Positions 16,479 to 25,844 of a stretch of DNA of 64,000 bases are shown piece after piece (the first letter of the stretch is position 1; each line of letters starts with the position of its first letter). Origin of the DNA: Tomitella gaofuii (GTDB lineage Bacteria; Actinomycetota; Actinomycetes; Mycobacteriales; Mycobacteriaceae); NCBI RefSeq assembly GCF_014126825.1, contig NZ_CP059900.1, positions 2,060,954-2,124,953 on the forward strand, in the 5' to 3' direction. The position numbers and the translations under genes were made by a program. The notes under the pieces were generated by a model. It had not been told where the DNA came from, searched no databases, and was given only the letters and a program-made list of their open reading frames with translations.

Positions 16479-17690
16479 ATGAAGGCCATTGTGTGGCACG
16501 CCCCGGGCGACATCCGGCTCGACGACGTCGCCGAGCCGGCCATCGAAGAGCCTACGGACGCGATAGTGAAGATCACCCGGACGGCGATCTGCGGCACCGA
16601 CCTGCACGCCGTCCGCGGTTCGCTGCCGGGCATGCGCGAAGGGACGGTACTCGGTCATGAGGCGGTGGGCACCGTAGAAGAGCTCGGCTCGGCAGTACGC
16701 GGTTTCCGGCGCGGGGACCGTGTGGTGATCTGCTCCACCGTCTCCTGCGGCAGCTGCTCGTACTGCCGCGCCGGCCATACGGCCCAATGCGACAATGCGA
16801 ACCCCCACGGACCCGGAGCAGGGACGTGCTTCTTCGGTGGGCCCGAACCGACAGGCCCGGTCAACGGCCTGCAAGCCGAGTACGCGCGGATCCCCTGGGC
16901 TTCATCGACGATGGTGCGAGTGCCCGACGCGCTTGGCGACGATGCCGCGCTGATGGTGTCCGACGTGCTTCCCACCGGGTGGTTCGGTGCGCGCATCGCA
17001 CAGGTGTCGGCCGGCGACACTGTGGCTGTGCTCGGTGCGGGCATCGTCGGCCAATGCGCGATCGCCTCCGCAAAGCGTCAAGGCGCGCGCCGCGTGATCG
17101 CCGTGGACTCGGTGCGGTCGCGGCTCGACGTAGCGCAGTCTCAGAACGCTGAGATCGTAGATTTCACGCAGGAGGACCCCGTCACCGCGGTCCATCAGCT
17201 GACGCTGGGTATCGGTGTCGACCGGGTCATCGACGCGGTCGGCGTCGATGCGTTCCGTCCCCGGTCGGGCCCGGCGGCAGACGCGCTGCCGGCGTCGCCG
17301 GAGACCTTCGACGCAGAGCAGGCCGTGTCCGCACCCGACGCGTCGCCCGACGGCGGTCAGTGGCAGCCGGGGGACGCCCCGAGCCTAGCCCTGCGGTGGG
17401 CGGCGAAGATGACGGCGAAGGCAGGCAGCATCGGCATCGCAGGCGTCTATCCGCAGGGCTTCGACCGTTGCCCGGTGGGCGTGATCCAGCAGCGGAACCT
17501 CACCGTGCAGGGCGGCAACTGCAACCACAGTCGTCACGTGCCCCACTTGCTGGAGATGGTGACGCGGGGAACGATCGATCCTACGGCGTTCATCACGCGT
17601 CGGACACAGCCGGCGGATGCGATCGAGGCGTACCGCGCTTTTGACCTGCGCGAGGACGGCTGGCTCAAAACCACTGTGCCGATGGGCTGA
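16479..17690 (+). CDS. Zinc-dependent alcohol dehydrogenase, formaldehyde-dehydrogenase-like
   Basis: A 403-residue medium-chain dehydrogenase. Catalytic zinc ligands are in AICGTDLH and GHEAVG, structural zinc cysteines in CSTVSCGSCSYC with a further Cys, and the cofactor loop is LGAGIVGQ. A long insertion around residues 255-310 is typical of the glutathione-independent FDH-like subgroup. Probable reaction: NAD(P)-linked oxidation of an alcohol or aldehyde hydrate. It ends the plus-strand group that starts at 13624. A second, paralogous enzyme is encoded at 34659. Confidence 0.87.
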   Translation: MKAIVWHAPGDIRLDDVAEPAIEEPTDAIVKITRTAICGTDLHAVRGSLPGMREGTVLGHEAVGTVEELGSAVRGFRRGDRVVICSTVSCGSCSYCRAGHTAQCDNANPHGPGAGTCFFGGPEPTGPVNGLQAEYARIPWASSTMVRVPDALGDDAALMVSDVLPTGWFGARIAQVSAGDTVAVLGAGIVGQCAIASAKRQGARRVIAVDSVRSRLDVAQSQNAEIVDFTQEDPVTAVHQLTLGIGVDRVIDAVGVDAFRPRSGPAADALPASPETFDAEQAVSAPDASPDGGQWQPGDAPSLALRWAAKMTAKAGSIGIAGVYPQGFDRCPVGVIQQRNLTVQGGNCNHSRHVPHLLEMVTRGTIDPTAFITRRTQPADAIEAYRAFDLREDGWLKTTVPMG

Positions 17691-17722
17691 ACCTGCCGAA
17701 GCTGAGGCTGGATCGGCGCGGC

Positions 17723-17744
17723 ATCGGAGCGGCTTCGCTCTGAT
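17723..17744. terminator. Hairpin between convergent genes
   Basis: atcggagcg and cgctctgat around a gctt loop (one mismatch in nine pairs), placed between the alcohol dehydrogenase stop and the hydrolase stop on the other strand. Confidence 0.5.
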
Positions 17745-17755
17745 CGGTCAGATGC

Positions 17756-19534
17756 TCATCGTCCGGGCAGTGTGTAGCGGTCAAGGGGGACCGAGCAGAT
17801 GTCGCCGTCGTGGGCGAATGATGCGTCAGGAAGATCGTCGCCGTTCGGCCATGCATCATTGACCGCGAGGGCGAGGGCGGGCGACTCCCATGCGGCCGCA
17901 GCGCGCTGCATCACGCGGAACGCCGTGTCCGGCGGCGAGCCCACGTCCCCGCCGCGCAGAAACGTCGCGATCCGGGTATCGACGCCTTTCTCCCCGAGCA
18001 GCGTGGCGTGCAGTCCGGGCAGAACAGAGATGGGGATGTGGGACGCGGTATCCGGCGGGACCACTGCCCCCGCCACGTTGGGCATGAAGATGATCGAGCG
18101 GACGCCGGGCGCCGGGCACAGCATCGTGTTCCGGAAAAACGGCCCGTGGTCGACGATCGACCGCACGAACGGCTCGTCGGCGTGGCTGATGATGTCGTTT
18201 CCCGCCCAGCGCGCCACGGTGAGCATCCCGCGCAGCGCCCACCCCGCGGCGATCCCCCACCCGGCGTGGGCGCCGGCAGGGGGAAAGTACACGCGGCCGG
18301 GCCGCACCAACGGGCTCAGCAGGACCACGTCGGACACGTGCCGGTGCGGATAGAGGGCCAGATAGGTGTGCGCGATGACCGTGCCTTCGCTCTGCGCGAC
18401 GAGCGCGACGGGCTTGCCCGTGCGGCGGGCGGTGTCCTGCACTTGGATGTGGAGTAGCGCGGCGGCTGTCGCCACCGACTGATGCGTCGCGATTCGCTGG
18501 TATCCCAGGGGTTCCCCGTCCTGCGCCACGCCCCGGTATGAGAACCGCACCGGCCCCGGTGGCGTGGGCTCCGCCGTGCCCGGCGGCCGGTAGGCGGAGC
18601 CGTATCCGGCGACGAACATGATCGTCTTGTCCGGCACATCGGCCTGGACGCGCGCGATGGCCTGCTGCTGTCCCCCGCCGAGTTGAATGCCGCCATTGCC
18701 GGCACTTGCGGCATGCGTCAGGTACAGCAGCGCCACTGCGCCCGTCAGGAATGCGGCCGGCACGGACGGGAACCACCGCCACCGCACCGGGGCGGAGACG
18801 ACGCTGCGCACCAGTCCTTTCCACAGCCACGCGTTCATCGCACCCGCGCTTCCGGCGACGGGGATGGTCCACGGGCCGGGAACCGAGGCGATCGCCAGCG
18901 CACCCGCGGTCATCACGAGGAAGCCGAGGAACGACCAGAGCAGTGCCCCCGGGGTGGGAAGTCCCCGCCACCATTGCCGCACGATGCCACCGCGGCTGAG
19001 AACCAGTATGAGGAACAGGACGGGAACGACCTCTCCGAGGGCGAACCACGACAGCGACATCGCCGAGGCGGCCATCGCGACGATCACCCACGGGGTCAGC
19101 ACGGCCATCGTGGCCACGGTGAAGGTGACCGTATGCCGGAACGTGTCACGCAGCGGGGTCCGCTCGGTGCCGTCCGGCCACATCACCCGGGCCACCGCCA
19201 CGACGAACGCGGAGCGCAGCAGCACCACGGCGAGTGCCTCGAACGCGAACGTCCACCAGGAGTCGTGATACACGAACAGCCATCGCAAATCGTGGAACAC
19301 GCCCAGCACCGGTGTGGCGCTCGCTGCCGGGGCGAGGCCGACGGCCGAGGTGAAGCCGAACGCCTGTACCGCCGATTCCTCGATGGTCGGCGGCACCACG
19401 CACAGCAGCACCAGCTGTGTGCCGCCATCCGGGCGGTCCGATCGCCGAGCCTCCCCCGACGGCGTTGCGGCAACGATCGACGTCGACCGGCGAAACAGGT
19501 TCGCAAGGCGCGACGACGCCATGGATGGCCGCAT
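17756..19534 (-). CDS. Multi-spanning membrane protein with C-terminal alpha/beta-hydrolase-like domain
   Basis: About 592 residues from the ATG at 19534; the open frame goes further upstream but loses coding character and overlaps a divergent gene. The first ~290 residues hold about seven membrane segments. The C-terminal half looks like an extracytoplasmic or membrane-tethered hydrolase, with IMFVAGYGS as the first strand and LVAQSEGTVIAHTYL as a nucleophile elbow (Ser in QSEG) near residue 395. A final His candidate is in SFAHDGDICSV. It could be a lipid or cell-wall ester hydrolase. The family is not recognised by name. Confidence 0.65.
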   Translation of the reverse strand: MRPSMASSRLANLFRRSTSIVAATPSGEARRSDRPDGGTQLVLLCVVPPTIEESAVQAFGFTSAVGLAPAASATPVLGVFHDLRWLFVYHDSWWTFAFEALAVVLLRSAFVVAVARVMWPDGTERTPLRDTFRHTVTFTVATMAVLTPWVIVAMAASAMSLSWFALGEVVPVLFLILVLSRGGIVRQWWRGLPTPGALLWSFLGFLVMTAGALAIASVPGPWTIPVAGSAGAMNAWLWKGLVRSVVSAPVRWRWFPSVPAAFLTGAVALLYLTHAASAGNGGIQLGGGQQQAIARVQADVPDKTIMFVAGYGSAYRPPGTAEPTPPGPVRFSYRGVAQDGEPLGYQRIATHQSVATAAALLHIQVQDTARRTGKPVALVAQSEGTVIAHTYLALYPHRHVSDVVLLSPLVRPGRVYFPPAGAHAGWGIAAGWALRGMLTVARWAGNDIISHADEPFVRSIVDHGPFFRNTMLCPAPGVRSIIFMPNVAGAVVPPDTASHIPISVLPGLHATLLGEKGVDTRIATFLRGGDVGSPPDTAFRVMQRAAAAWESPALALAVNDAWPNGDDLPDASFAHDGDICSVPLDRYTLPGR

Positions 19535-19757
19535 CACGCCCGCTTCCCTCCGCCCTGCCGGTTTCCACTCGTGCACCGCGGAGGTTCCCCGGCGCGCGGG
19601 GGTGCAAACCGATCGGCGCGGACACGCACTGTCCGCCGTGCGGCGCACGGTCCGGCCGCTGCGGTCGTGATTGAACCGGTCGGCGTGGGGTAATGCGCCG
19701 ACAGAGGGCTCGGCCCGGCCGGTGCCGCAAGGAATGCGTCGGGGCGGAGGATCCCCG

Positions 19758-20873
19758 GTGAGGACGGTGCTCGTGACACGACCTGGTTCACTGCGCCGAC
19801 GCCCTGCGCTCGCTGCAGCTGCCGCGGTACTGGTCATCACGGTGACCGCTGTGCTCGGCGGGTGCTCCGGCTCGGGGCAGTCGACGTCGGCGTCCGGTTC
19901 AGTGACGATGCTGCGCACCTCGACGCCGCTTCGCGAGCCGATCTGGTCGAGTCACGTCGGCAGGCTTCTGGGCGTGACCCCCGACGGACGTGTCGCCTCG
20001 GTAGCAGTCACCGGCGACCACCCGGGCGACACGATGCTGTCCGAGCCGCTGGGCGAGGCCGACGAGGTCGCTGCCGGCGGCAAGACCGCAGGCGAGAACC
20101 TCGCGATCAACCCGCTCGACGACAGCACCGTGTTCATCGCCATGCCGGCGCAGGGCCGCATCGCGGAACTGCGCATCGGCGGACTCCGGCCGGTGGGCTC
20201 GCTGCCGGGCGGCCCGGCTCCCGACACGCTGGCAGTCGAGGCGGGCGCCGGAATCCTACTGGCCATGCCGGCGGACGGGTCGAGCGTGGCCGTCATCGAC
20301 CTTCACCTGCGCAAGCTCGAGGGTGTACAGCCGGTCGATGCCGGCCCGGGCGGGGGCCTCTCAGGCGCTGGACGAGGCCGCACCATCGACTTCCACGTGA
20401 CCGGCCGCGGCGGGGTCAGCCACTACAAGAGTCACACGATGCCCGCCGAAGAATCCGGCACCGTGCCCGTCGCGGCGCAGGCCATCGCCGGCGACCGGAC
20501 GAAGTCCAGCCGCGTCTACGTGGCCGAGCGCGACACGGAGCGCCTGCTGGCGCTGGATACGAAACGGACGCTCACGGGGCTCGAAGAAGTGGGGCATGCC
20601 GAGCTGGGCGCGCCCGGCCGGTACATCGGCACCGACAACACGCGCGTATACGCGGCTACGGAGACGGCGCTGGTGGTGCTGGAGGCCAACTCGTTCGAAG
20701 GCTTTCCGCGGGACGGAGCCATTCCGCATGTGCGCACCATCGACTTCCGCCAGTCTCTCGACGGCGCCGCCCGCACCGCCCCGCTCAGCGGCCTCGCCGT
20801 GGGCCCGGACCGGATCTATCTGACGCTCGAGGGGGTGTCCGGTGTCGTCTCGATCGCCAAACCGCAACTCTGA
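19758..20873 (+). CDS. Secreted lipoprotein, beta-propeller-like
   Basis: About 371 residues from the GTG at 19758, chosen for the ggagga just upstream and because it gives a proper lipoprotein signal: basic start, hydrophobic stretch and the lipobox LGGC near residue 36. After the Cys comes a Ser/Gly linker and repeated strands (SRVYVAERDTERLLAL, TRVYAATETALVVLE, DRIYLTLEGVSGVV) suggesting a WD40/YVTN-like propeller. The ligand is unknown. A GGGTAA element lies upstream (about 19688) but without a matching -35. Confidence 0.7.
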   Translation: MRTVLVTRPGSLRRRPALAAAAAVLVITVTAVLGGCSGSGQSTSASGSVTMLRTSTPLREPIWSSHVGRLLGVTPDGRVASVAVTGDHPGDTMLSEPLGEADEVAAGGKTAGENLAINPLDDSTVFIAMPAQGRIAELRIGGLRPVGSLPGGPAPDTLAVEAGAGILLAMPADGSSVAVIDLHLRKLEGVQPVDAGPGGGLSGAGRGRTIDFHVTGRGGVSHYKSHTMPAEESGTVPVAAQAIAGDRTKSSRVYVAERDTERLLALDTKRTLTGLEEVGHAELGAPGRYIGTDNTRVYAATETALVVLEANSFEGFPRDGAIPHVRTIDFRQSLDGAARTAPLSGLAVGPDRIYLTLEGVSGVVSIAKPQL

Positions 20874-21306
20874 CGCACGGTCCGGGCGGGTTCCGCCAGG
20901 GCACGCACCCGACGCCGGTGTGCCGGAGACCGATGCCGCCGTCGCGGCGGCCCCCGGCGTCGACGTCGACCTCGGCATGCTCGAGACCGCGGTCGACGGC
21001 CTACGGGAGATGGCGGACGCGCGCGCCGGCGGAAAGAGCCGCGGCAAGCAGCAGTCCGAGGGCGACTCCGGAGACGAAGGTGCCGTCTACGCGTTCTCCA
21101 TCCGGTGGGGCACGCTGATCTTCGGCCGGCTCGAGAGACTTGAGCACTACAGTCGCGCCGGGCGGCTCGGGCAGGACGGTCAGCGACGGTTCGCGTCGCT
21201 GCGGCGTGCGTTGCATGAGCTGGAACCCGCGATGCGCACCTTCGGCGTTGCCGTACCCGCCATCACGCTCGACGAGGGTCGGCCAGGCGGCGGGCACCGG
21301 CGGTGA
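20842..21306 (+). CDS. Conserved hypothetical protein
   Basis: 154 residues, soluble. A disordered start (1-50) is followed by a compact region around AVYAFSIRWGTLIFGRLERLEHYSRAG with conserved aromatic and Arg residues. It starts at a GTG overlapping the lipoprotein gene's end by 32 bases, so the two are probably co-transcribed. No enzymatic motif seen; family not recognised. Confidence 0.55.
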   Translation: MSSRSPNRNSDARSGRVPPGHAPDAGVPETDAAVAAAPGVDVDLGMLETAVDGLREMADARAGGKSRGKQQSEGDSGDEGAVYAFSIRWGTLIFGRLERLEHYSRAGRLGQDGQRRFASLRRALHELEPAMRTFGVAVPAITLDEGRPGGGHRR

Positions 21307-21312
21307 CAGTCG

Positions 21313-21657
21313 TCAGCGCCTCCGATCGTGCGGGCCGTGCGCCTCGCTCAGGAACTCCCCCGCATGCAGCGGGATTCCGGTGCGCGGGCGCGGGCACCCC
21401 GGGTTGGCGCAGGTCAGTCCCACCATGTATTCGTCCTGCTCCGCATGGAGGAAAAGGAACCCCAGGTACAAGGCATCGCCCACCGTGAAGCCGCGGCCGC
21501 CGCACGCGTCGCATGCCGCCTCACGCCGTCGCAGTTGCTCGAGCACGCGACTGCGCTCCTCGTCGTCGAGAGGGGTGAGTTCCGGTCGTGTCTCCGGCAT
21601 CTGCGCGCGCGACCGCTTACCGGTCAGCGCGTCCGACGCCGGCTTCACCTCCGCCAT
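21313..21657 (-). CDS. Small zinc-ribbon-like protein
   Basis: 114 residues from the ATG at 21657. Four cysteines in two pairs, CDACGGRG near residue 49 and CANPGC near residue 83, suggest one bound zinc. The N-terminal third is charged and probably disordered. It ends 6 bases from the stop of the convergent plus-strand gene, and its start lies inside the end of the molybdopterin protein gene on the same strand, so it is likely the last gene of that operon. Function unknown. Confidence 0.6.
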   Translation of the reverse strand: MAEVKPASDALTGKRSRAQMPETRPELTPLDDEERSRVLEQLRRREAACDACGGRGFTVGDALYLGFLFLHAEQDEYMVGLTCANPGCPRPRTGIPLHAGEFLSEAHGPHDRRR

Positions 21658-21709
21658 GACGTCCGGGTCCTTCCTTCGAGGGCCGTTGCTCGCATCCGGG
21701 CTCGTACGT

Positions 21710-23200
21710 TCATATCTCGACGTCCTTGTCGAAGAAGACGTTGTCCTCACGCCAGCCGCCCATCCCCTTCCCGATCCGGTCGTATGCGGAGACGAACTCG
21801 ATGTGCTCGACCCATTTGGCCATCTTGAAGCCCACCTGGGTCTCCACCCGCACGCGCAGCGGCGCGCCGTGCTTGATCGGAAGCGGGCCGCCGTTCATCC
21901 CGTAGGCCAGCAGCGTCTGCGGGTCCGTCGCGAGCTCGAGGTCGAGGACCTCGTAGAACTGGCCCTCGCCCTCTGCGCTCGGCTCGTCGCGGCCGGAGTC
22001 CTGAGCTGTCAGGAAGCAGATGTACTTGGCCTCTGGCAGGGGGCGGACGGCTGCCACCAGATCACGCAGTGGAAGACCGCTCCATTCCGCGATGCCGGAC
22101 CAGCCCTGGATGCAGTTGTGCAGCGTCCGCTGATCCTGCGTTTCGGCCATCGCTCGGATGTCTGCCATTCCGAGCGTCATCGGATTCTCCACCAGCCCGC
22201 CCACGTGGACCTTCCAGTCGACGAACCCGTGCACCGCCATCACTTGGTACTCACGGCTATTGGGTGGTTTGCCGTTGACCCGGTGCTCAGGGGAAATCTC
22301 GCGCGCCGAGTAATCCTGCCGCGAGCGCATCGGCCGCAGCAGCCCCAGCCGCGCGTGCCGGATGACCCAGCCGAGCACCTTCTGCACCGATCGCGGGCTC
22401 TTCAGGCTCCACACGGTTGCTGCCCAGTGCAGTACCAGGATCCCCGCGATGATCCCCATCGAGGCGCCGATCGCCCAGGAGGTGTTGCGCACGTCCCCGA
22501 AGATCATCAGTGCGTTCAGCTGGTCCCACCCCCACAGTGACACCATCAGCAGATGCACCGCGATGAACGCGACGAACGCGGCCAGCCCCAGCAGGTGCAG
22601 CGAGCGCGCCGCCTGCCTGCCGCCCCACATCTTGACGTACCACGGGAAGCGGGCTTCGACGGCAGGTGATTGCGCGGCGCCGGTGAGGATTTGAAACGGC
22701 GCGAGAAGGAATATCACGCCGAAGTAGGCCAGCTTCTGCACGGCGTCCAACGGCTGGCCGGGCAGCGGTGGCGGTAGGCGGAAGCTCATGTAGGTGACGA
22801 TGTCGTCCCATGCGTGCGGGAAGATTTCCCACGAGTAGGGCACGTACCGGTGATACTGGCCGGTGGCGAACAGCAGCGCCCAGTAGCTGGCACCCACCAG
22901 GACCCAGCAGATGACACTCACGAAGTGCCAGTGGCGGCCGAGGCCGAGATTCCTACGGCCTGGCAGCGCGATGAGCGAAGAGTAGGAGACTTCCTCGTCG
23001 AGCGTGTCGTGCAACTTGTCGGCCGGGTGCTTGCGCCGGGTGAACCGGGCCCATTCTGTGCCCGGAATGGAATGGTTGCGCCAATACATCTTCGGAAACC
23101 CGGCGAGGATCTCGATGCCGCTGCGGATGAGGAACGTCAGGAACAGGACGTTGAGCCAATGCTCGATGCGCAGCCACGCGGGGTAGTCGAGCTGTGTCAC
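21710..23200 (-). CDS. Cytochrome b561-like membrane domain fused to molybdopterin oxidoreductase domain
   Basis: A 496-residue fusion. Residues 1-290 hold about five membrane segments with conserved histidines (RIEHWLNV, RHWHFVSV, ARSLHLLG, FIAVHLLM, LHWAATV) fitting a heme-b561-type electron carrier. Residues 320-490 form a sulfite-oxidase-fold molybdopterin domain with the Mo-ligand Cys in LHNCIQGWSG near 375. It probably couples a periplasmic or membrane-face reduction or oxidation to the quinone pool. No Tat signal is visible. The physiological substrate is unknown; methionine-sulfoxide-type reductases are one possibility. Confidence 0.8.
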   Translation of the reverse strand: MTQLDYPAWLRIEHWLNVLFLTFLIRSGIEILAGFPKMYWRNHSIPGTEWARFTRRKHPADKLHDTLDEEVSYSSLIALPGRRNLGLGRHWHFVSVICWVLVGASYWALLFATGQYHRYVPYSWEIFPHAWDDIVTYMSFRLPPPLPGQPLDAVQKLAYFGVIFLLAPFQILTGAAQSPAVEARFPWYVKMWGGRQAARSLHLLGLAAFVAFIAVHLLMVSLWGWDQLNALMIFGDVRNTSWAIGASMGIIAGILVLHWAATVWSLKSPRSVQKVLGWVIRHARLGLLRPMRSRQDYSAREISPEHRVNGKPPNSREYQVMAVHGFVDWKVHVGGLVENPMTLGMADIRAMAETQDQRTLHNCIQGWSGIAEWSGLPLRDLVAAVRPLPEAKYICFLTAQDSGRDEPSAEGEGQFYEVLDLELATDPQTLLAYGMNGGPLPIKHGAPLRVRVETQVGFKMAKWVEHIEFVSAYDRIGKGMGGWREDNVFFDKDVEI

Positions 23201-23296
23201 GGTGCGCCTCCTCGCCGCGTGCCGGTGCTGTCACTGTCTTCTCCGGAAGCCGTGGCGCGGTTCCGGCGCCTGTGCCGCCCGTACTGTCCTGCCGGC

Positions 23297-23773
23297 TCAG
23301 TCCTCCCACTGCCGCAGCTGCGGCCGCGCGATGAAGACGCCGAGGGCGATCAGACCGTGCACGCCGAGGAACCCGGCGGTGAACGCCATGCCGAAGGTGC
23401 CGGCGGCGAAGTCCCACCAGCCGTCCACATAGGACAAGCCTGGCAGCCCGACGGACCGGCCCACCAGGTAAGTCACGAGGAAGATCACGCAGAACACGTC
23501 GCCGAGCACCCACGCCGCCTGTGCGCTGGTCACGCGCTTGCCGGTGAACATCCCGAAGCAGGCGAGCGCCCATCCCACGCACAACACCGCGTAGTAAGCG
23601 AGCCAGCCTGGCGGCCACGAGTACTGGCCGAACAGCAGATACAGGTGCACCGCGATCGCCCCGGTGAGCAGCCCGATGCCGATCCCCGTGGTGGTGCGCG
23701 GAAGGTTGAACTGGACCCATCCGCCGACGCGCAGCACCCGTGCCGCGCCGGTGTCGGCGAGGACGACGCTCAT
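23297..23773 (-). CDS. Four-helix membrane protein, partner of the molybdopterin-cytochrome b fusion
   Basis: 158 residues from the ATG at 23773 (a second ATG lies two codons upstream). About four membrane segments (27-47, 57-75, 88-108 and 125-150). Transcribed in front of the molybdopterin-cytochrome b gene, 96 nt away, and behind a perfect SigF-type promoter (23825-23849). It may be an assembly or electron-transfer partner; no heme ligands are certain. Family not recognised. Confidence 0.65.
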   Translation of the reverse strand: MSVVLADTGAARVLRVGGWVQFNLPRTTTGIGIGLLTGAIAVHLYLLFGQYSWPPGWLAYYAVLCVGWALACFGMFTGKRVTSAQAAWVLGDVFCVIFLVTYLVGRSVGLPGLSYVDGWWDFAAGTFGMAFTAGFLGVHGLIALGVFIARPQLRQWED

Positions 23774-23824
23774 ATGCACTCCCCTGCGTCAGCGATCCGG
23801 GCATGGACTGCCTCCGAGCCTCGG

Positions 23825-23849
23825 CTACCCCGCCCTCCGCACGCCAAAC
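23825..23849 (-). promoter_or_regulatory. SigF-type promoter for the molybdopterin operon
   Basis: Minus strand: GTTT (23849-23846), 15 nt, GGGTAG (23830-23825), 52 bases before the start at 23773. Confidence 0.68.
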
Positions 23850-23948
23850 CGCCCTGGAGGTTGCGGCTTGTCCGGGGCGGCGCCCGTCGGTCCGATGCCG
23901 GGACGGCGCCGGCAACCCCGGAGCAGGTCCCGGCATTTCGGCGCCGGT

Positions 23949-23973
23949 GTTTCGCCCGGGGGTTTCCGGGCTA
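23949..23973 (+). promoter_or_regulatory. Weak SigF-like promoter for the TPP enzyme gene
   Basis: GTTT (23949-23952), 15 nt, GGGCTA (23968-23973), 45 bases before the start at 24018. The -10 is off-consensus, so this is tentative. Confidence 0.35.
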
Positions 23974-24017
23974 CGCCGTATTCGGTGACCGACTCACGTG
24001 AGGAGATGGGGACTGCC

Positions 24018-25844
24018 ATGCAGACGACTGCGGAATTCATTATCGGACGACTCCGCGAGTGGGGCATCCACCGCATATTCGGCTACCCGGGCGATGGCAT
24101 CCTGGCAATGCTCGATGCGCTCAACAAGGCCGACGGCGACCCGGAACTGATCCAGACCCGTCACGAAGAGATGGCCGCCTTCATGGCCACCGGCCACACG
24201 AAGTTCACCGGAGAGATCGGCTGCTGCCTCGCCACGTCCGGCGGCGGCGCCATCCACCTGCTCAACGGGCTCTACGACGCCAAGCTCGACCACCAACCCG
24301 TGGTGGCGCTCGTGGGGCAGCAGAAGCGCATGTCGCTGGGTGCGGCGTTCCAGCAGGAGATCGATCCCAACACCCTGTATAAGGACGTCTCGTCCGACTT
24401 CGTGCAGACATGCATGGCGCCTGCGCAGGCACGTCACCTCGTCGACCGTGCATGCAAGGTGGCGCTGACCAACCGCACGGTCGCCACGATCATTCTTCCG
24501 GAGGACGTCGGCGAGTCGGAGGCCGTGCCTTCTCCACCGCGTATGCACGGCGCCGTCTTCAGCGGTGTCGGATGGACGAGGCCGCGGATGATTCCACCGG
24601 TCTCCGAGCTGGACAAGGCGGCCGAGATCCTCAACTCCGGCAACAAGGTCGCCATGCTCGTCGGCCACGGCGCGGCAGAGGCCGCGGACCAGGTGGTGGA
24701 GGCGGCCGAACTGCTCGGCGCCGGCGTGGCCAAGACGTCGCTGGGGCGTGCCACGTTGCCGGACGACCTCCCCTACGTCACCGGCCCCATCGGGCTGCTC
24801 GGCTCCACCGCCAGTGATGCCATGATGCGCGGCGCGGACACCCTCTTCATGGTCGGCACCGCCTTCCCCTACACCGAGTGGCTGCCGGAGGAGGGCCAGT
24901 GCCGTGGGGTGGAGATCAACGCGGACGGCCGCATGATCGGCACGCGTTACCCCATGGAGGCCAATCTGGTGGGCGATTCGGTGAGCACCCTCGACGAGCT
25001 GCTGCCGAAGCTCAAGCGCAAAAAGGATCGCTCCTGGCGCGAGCATATCGAGTCGCAGGTGGACGAGTGGTGGAAGGTCCTCGACGACCGCGCCCACGAC
25101 AAGGCCGAACCGCTCAATCCGGAGCTGGTCGCCCACGAGCTGTCCAAGCGGTTGCCGGACGAGGCCGTGATCACCGCGGATGCGGGCTCGGTGGCCAACT
25201 GGTGGGCCCGGCATCTGCGGATGCGGCCGGGCATGGGGGCCTCGCTGGCCGGCAACCTCGCGACGATGGGGCCGGGAACGCCGTACGCGATCGCCACGAA
25301 GCTCGCCTATCCGACGCGGCCCGTGATCGCGATGATCGGCGACGGGGTCTTCCAGATGAACGGCATGGCCGAGATGATCACGATCAAGCGCTACCTGGAC
25401 CGATTCACCAAGGGCGGGCCTCTGGTGTTCTGCGTGTTCAACAATCAGGACCTCAACCAAGTGACGTTCGAGCAGCGCGCCCAGGGCGCCGACCCGAAAT
25501 TCGAAGGCTCCCAGAACATCCCTGACGTCCCGTACGCGGAGTTCGCCAGCATGCTGGGGCTCACCGGGATCCGCTGCGACAGCCCCGACGACATCGGCGC
25601 CGCGTGGGACCGCGCGCTGGCGACGGACGGGCCGGTGGTTCTCGAAGTGGTCGTGGACCCGGAGATCCCGCCGGTGCCGCCGCACATGAAGAAGGAGATG
25701 GTGAAGAAGACCGCGAAGGCCATGGTCGACGATCCGCAGAAGGTCGGCGTGGCCGCCAAGGGCGCCAAGCAGAAGCTGCACGAGTTCACCGAGTCCGCCA
25801 AACAGTACTTGCCGGGCGAGACGGAGAAGCCGGAGTCGGACTAG
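24018..25844 (+). CDS. Thiamine-pyrophosphate-dependent enzyme, pyruvate oxidase (PoxB)-like
   Basis: 608 residues with the three-domain TPP layout: the N-terminal Pyr domain with the catalytic Glu in TRHEEMAAF near residue 49, a central domain (about 195-330), and the C-terminal PP domain with the GDG...N motif (IGDGVFQMNGMAEM) near 440. The ATG at 24018 has aggag 12 nt upstream; an ATG at 24006 would sit on the ribosome site. It probably decarboxylates pyruvate or a related 2-oxoacid. The gene is immediately followed by a D-2-hydroxyacid-type dehydrogenase that would make such an oxoacid. Confidence 0.87.
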   Translation: MQTTAEFIIGRLREWGIHRIFGYPGDGILAMLDALNKADGDPELIQTRHEEMAAFMATGHTKFTGEIGCCLATSGGGAIHLLNGLYDAKLDHQPVVALVGQQKRMSLGAAFQQEIDPNTLYKDVSSDFVQTCMAPAQARHLVDRACKVALTNRTVATIILPEDVGESEAVPSPPRMHGAVFSGVGWTRPRMIPPVSELDKAAEILNSGNKVAMLVGHGAAEAADQVVEAAELLGAGVAKTSLGRATLPDDLPYVTGPIGLLGSTASDAMMRGADTLFMVGTAFPYTEWLPEEGQCRGVEINADGRMIGTRYPMEANLVGDSVSTLDELLPKLKRKKDRSWREHIESQVDEWWKVLDDRAHDKAEPLNPELVAHELSKRLPDEAVITADAGSVANWWARHLRMRPGMGASLAGNLATMGPGTPYAIATKLAYPTRPVIAMIGDGVFQMNGMAEMITIKRYLDRFTKGGPLVFCVFNNQDLNQVTFEQRAQGADPKFEGSQNIPDVPYAEFASMLGLTGIRCDSPDDIGAAWDRALATDGPVVLEVVVDPEIPPVPPHMKKEMVKKTAKAMVDDPQKVGVAAKGAKQKLHEFTESAKQYLPGETEKPESD

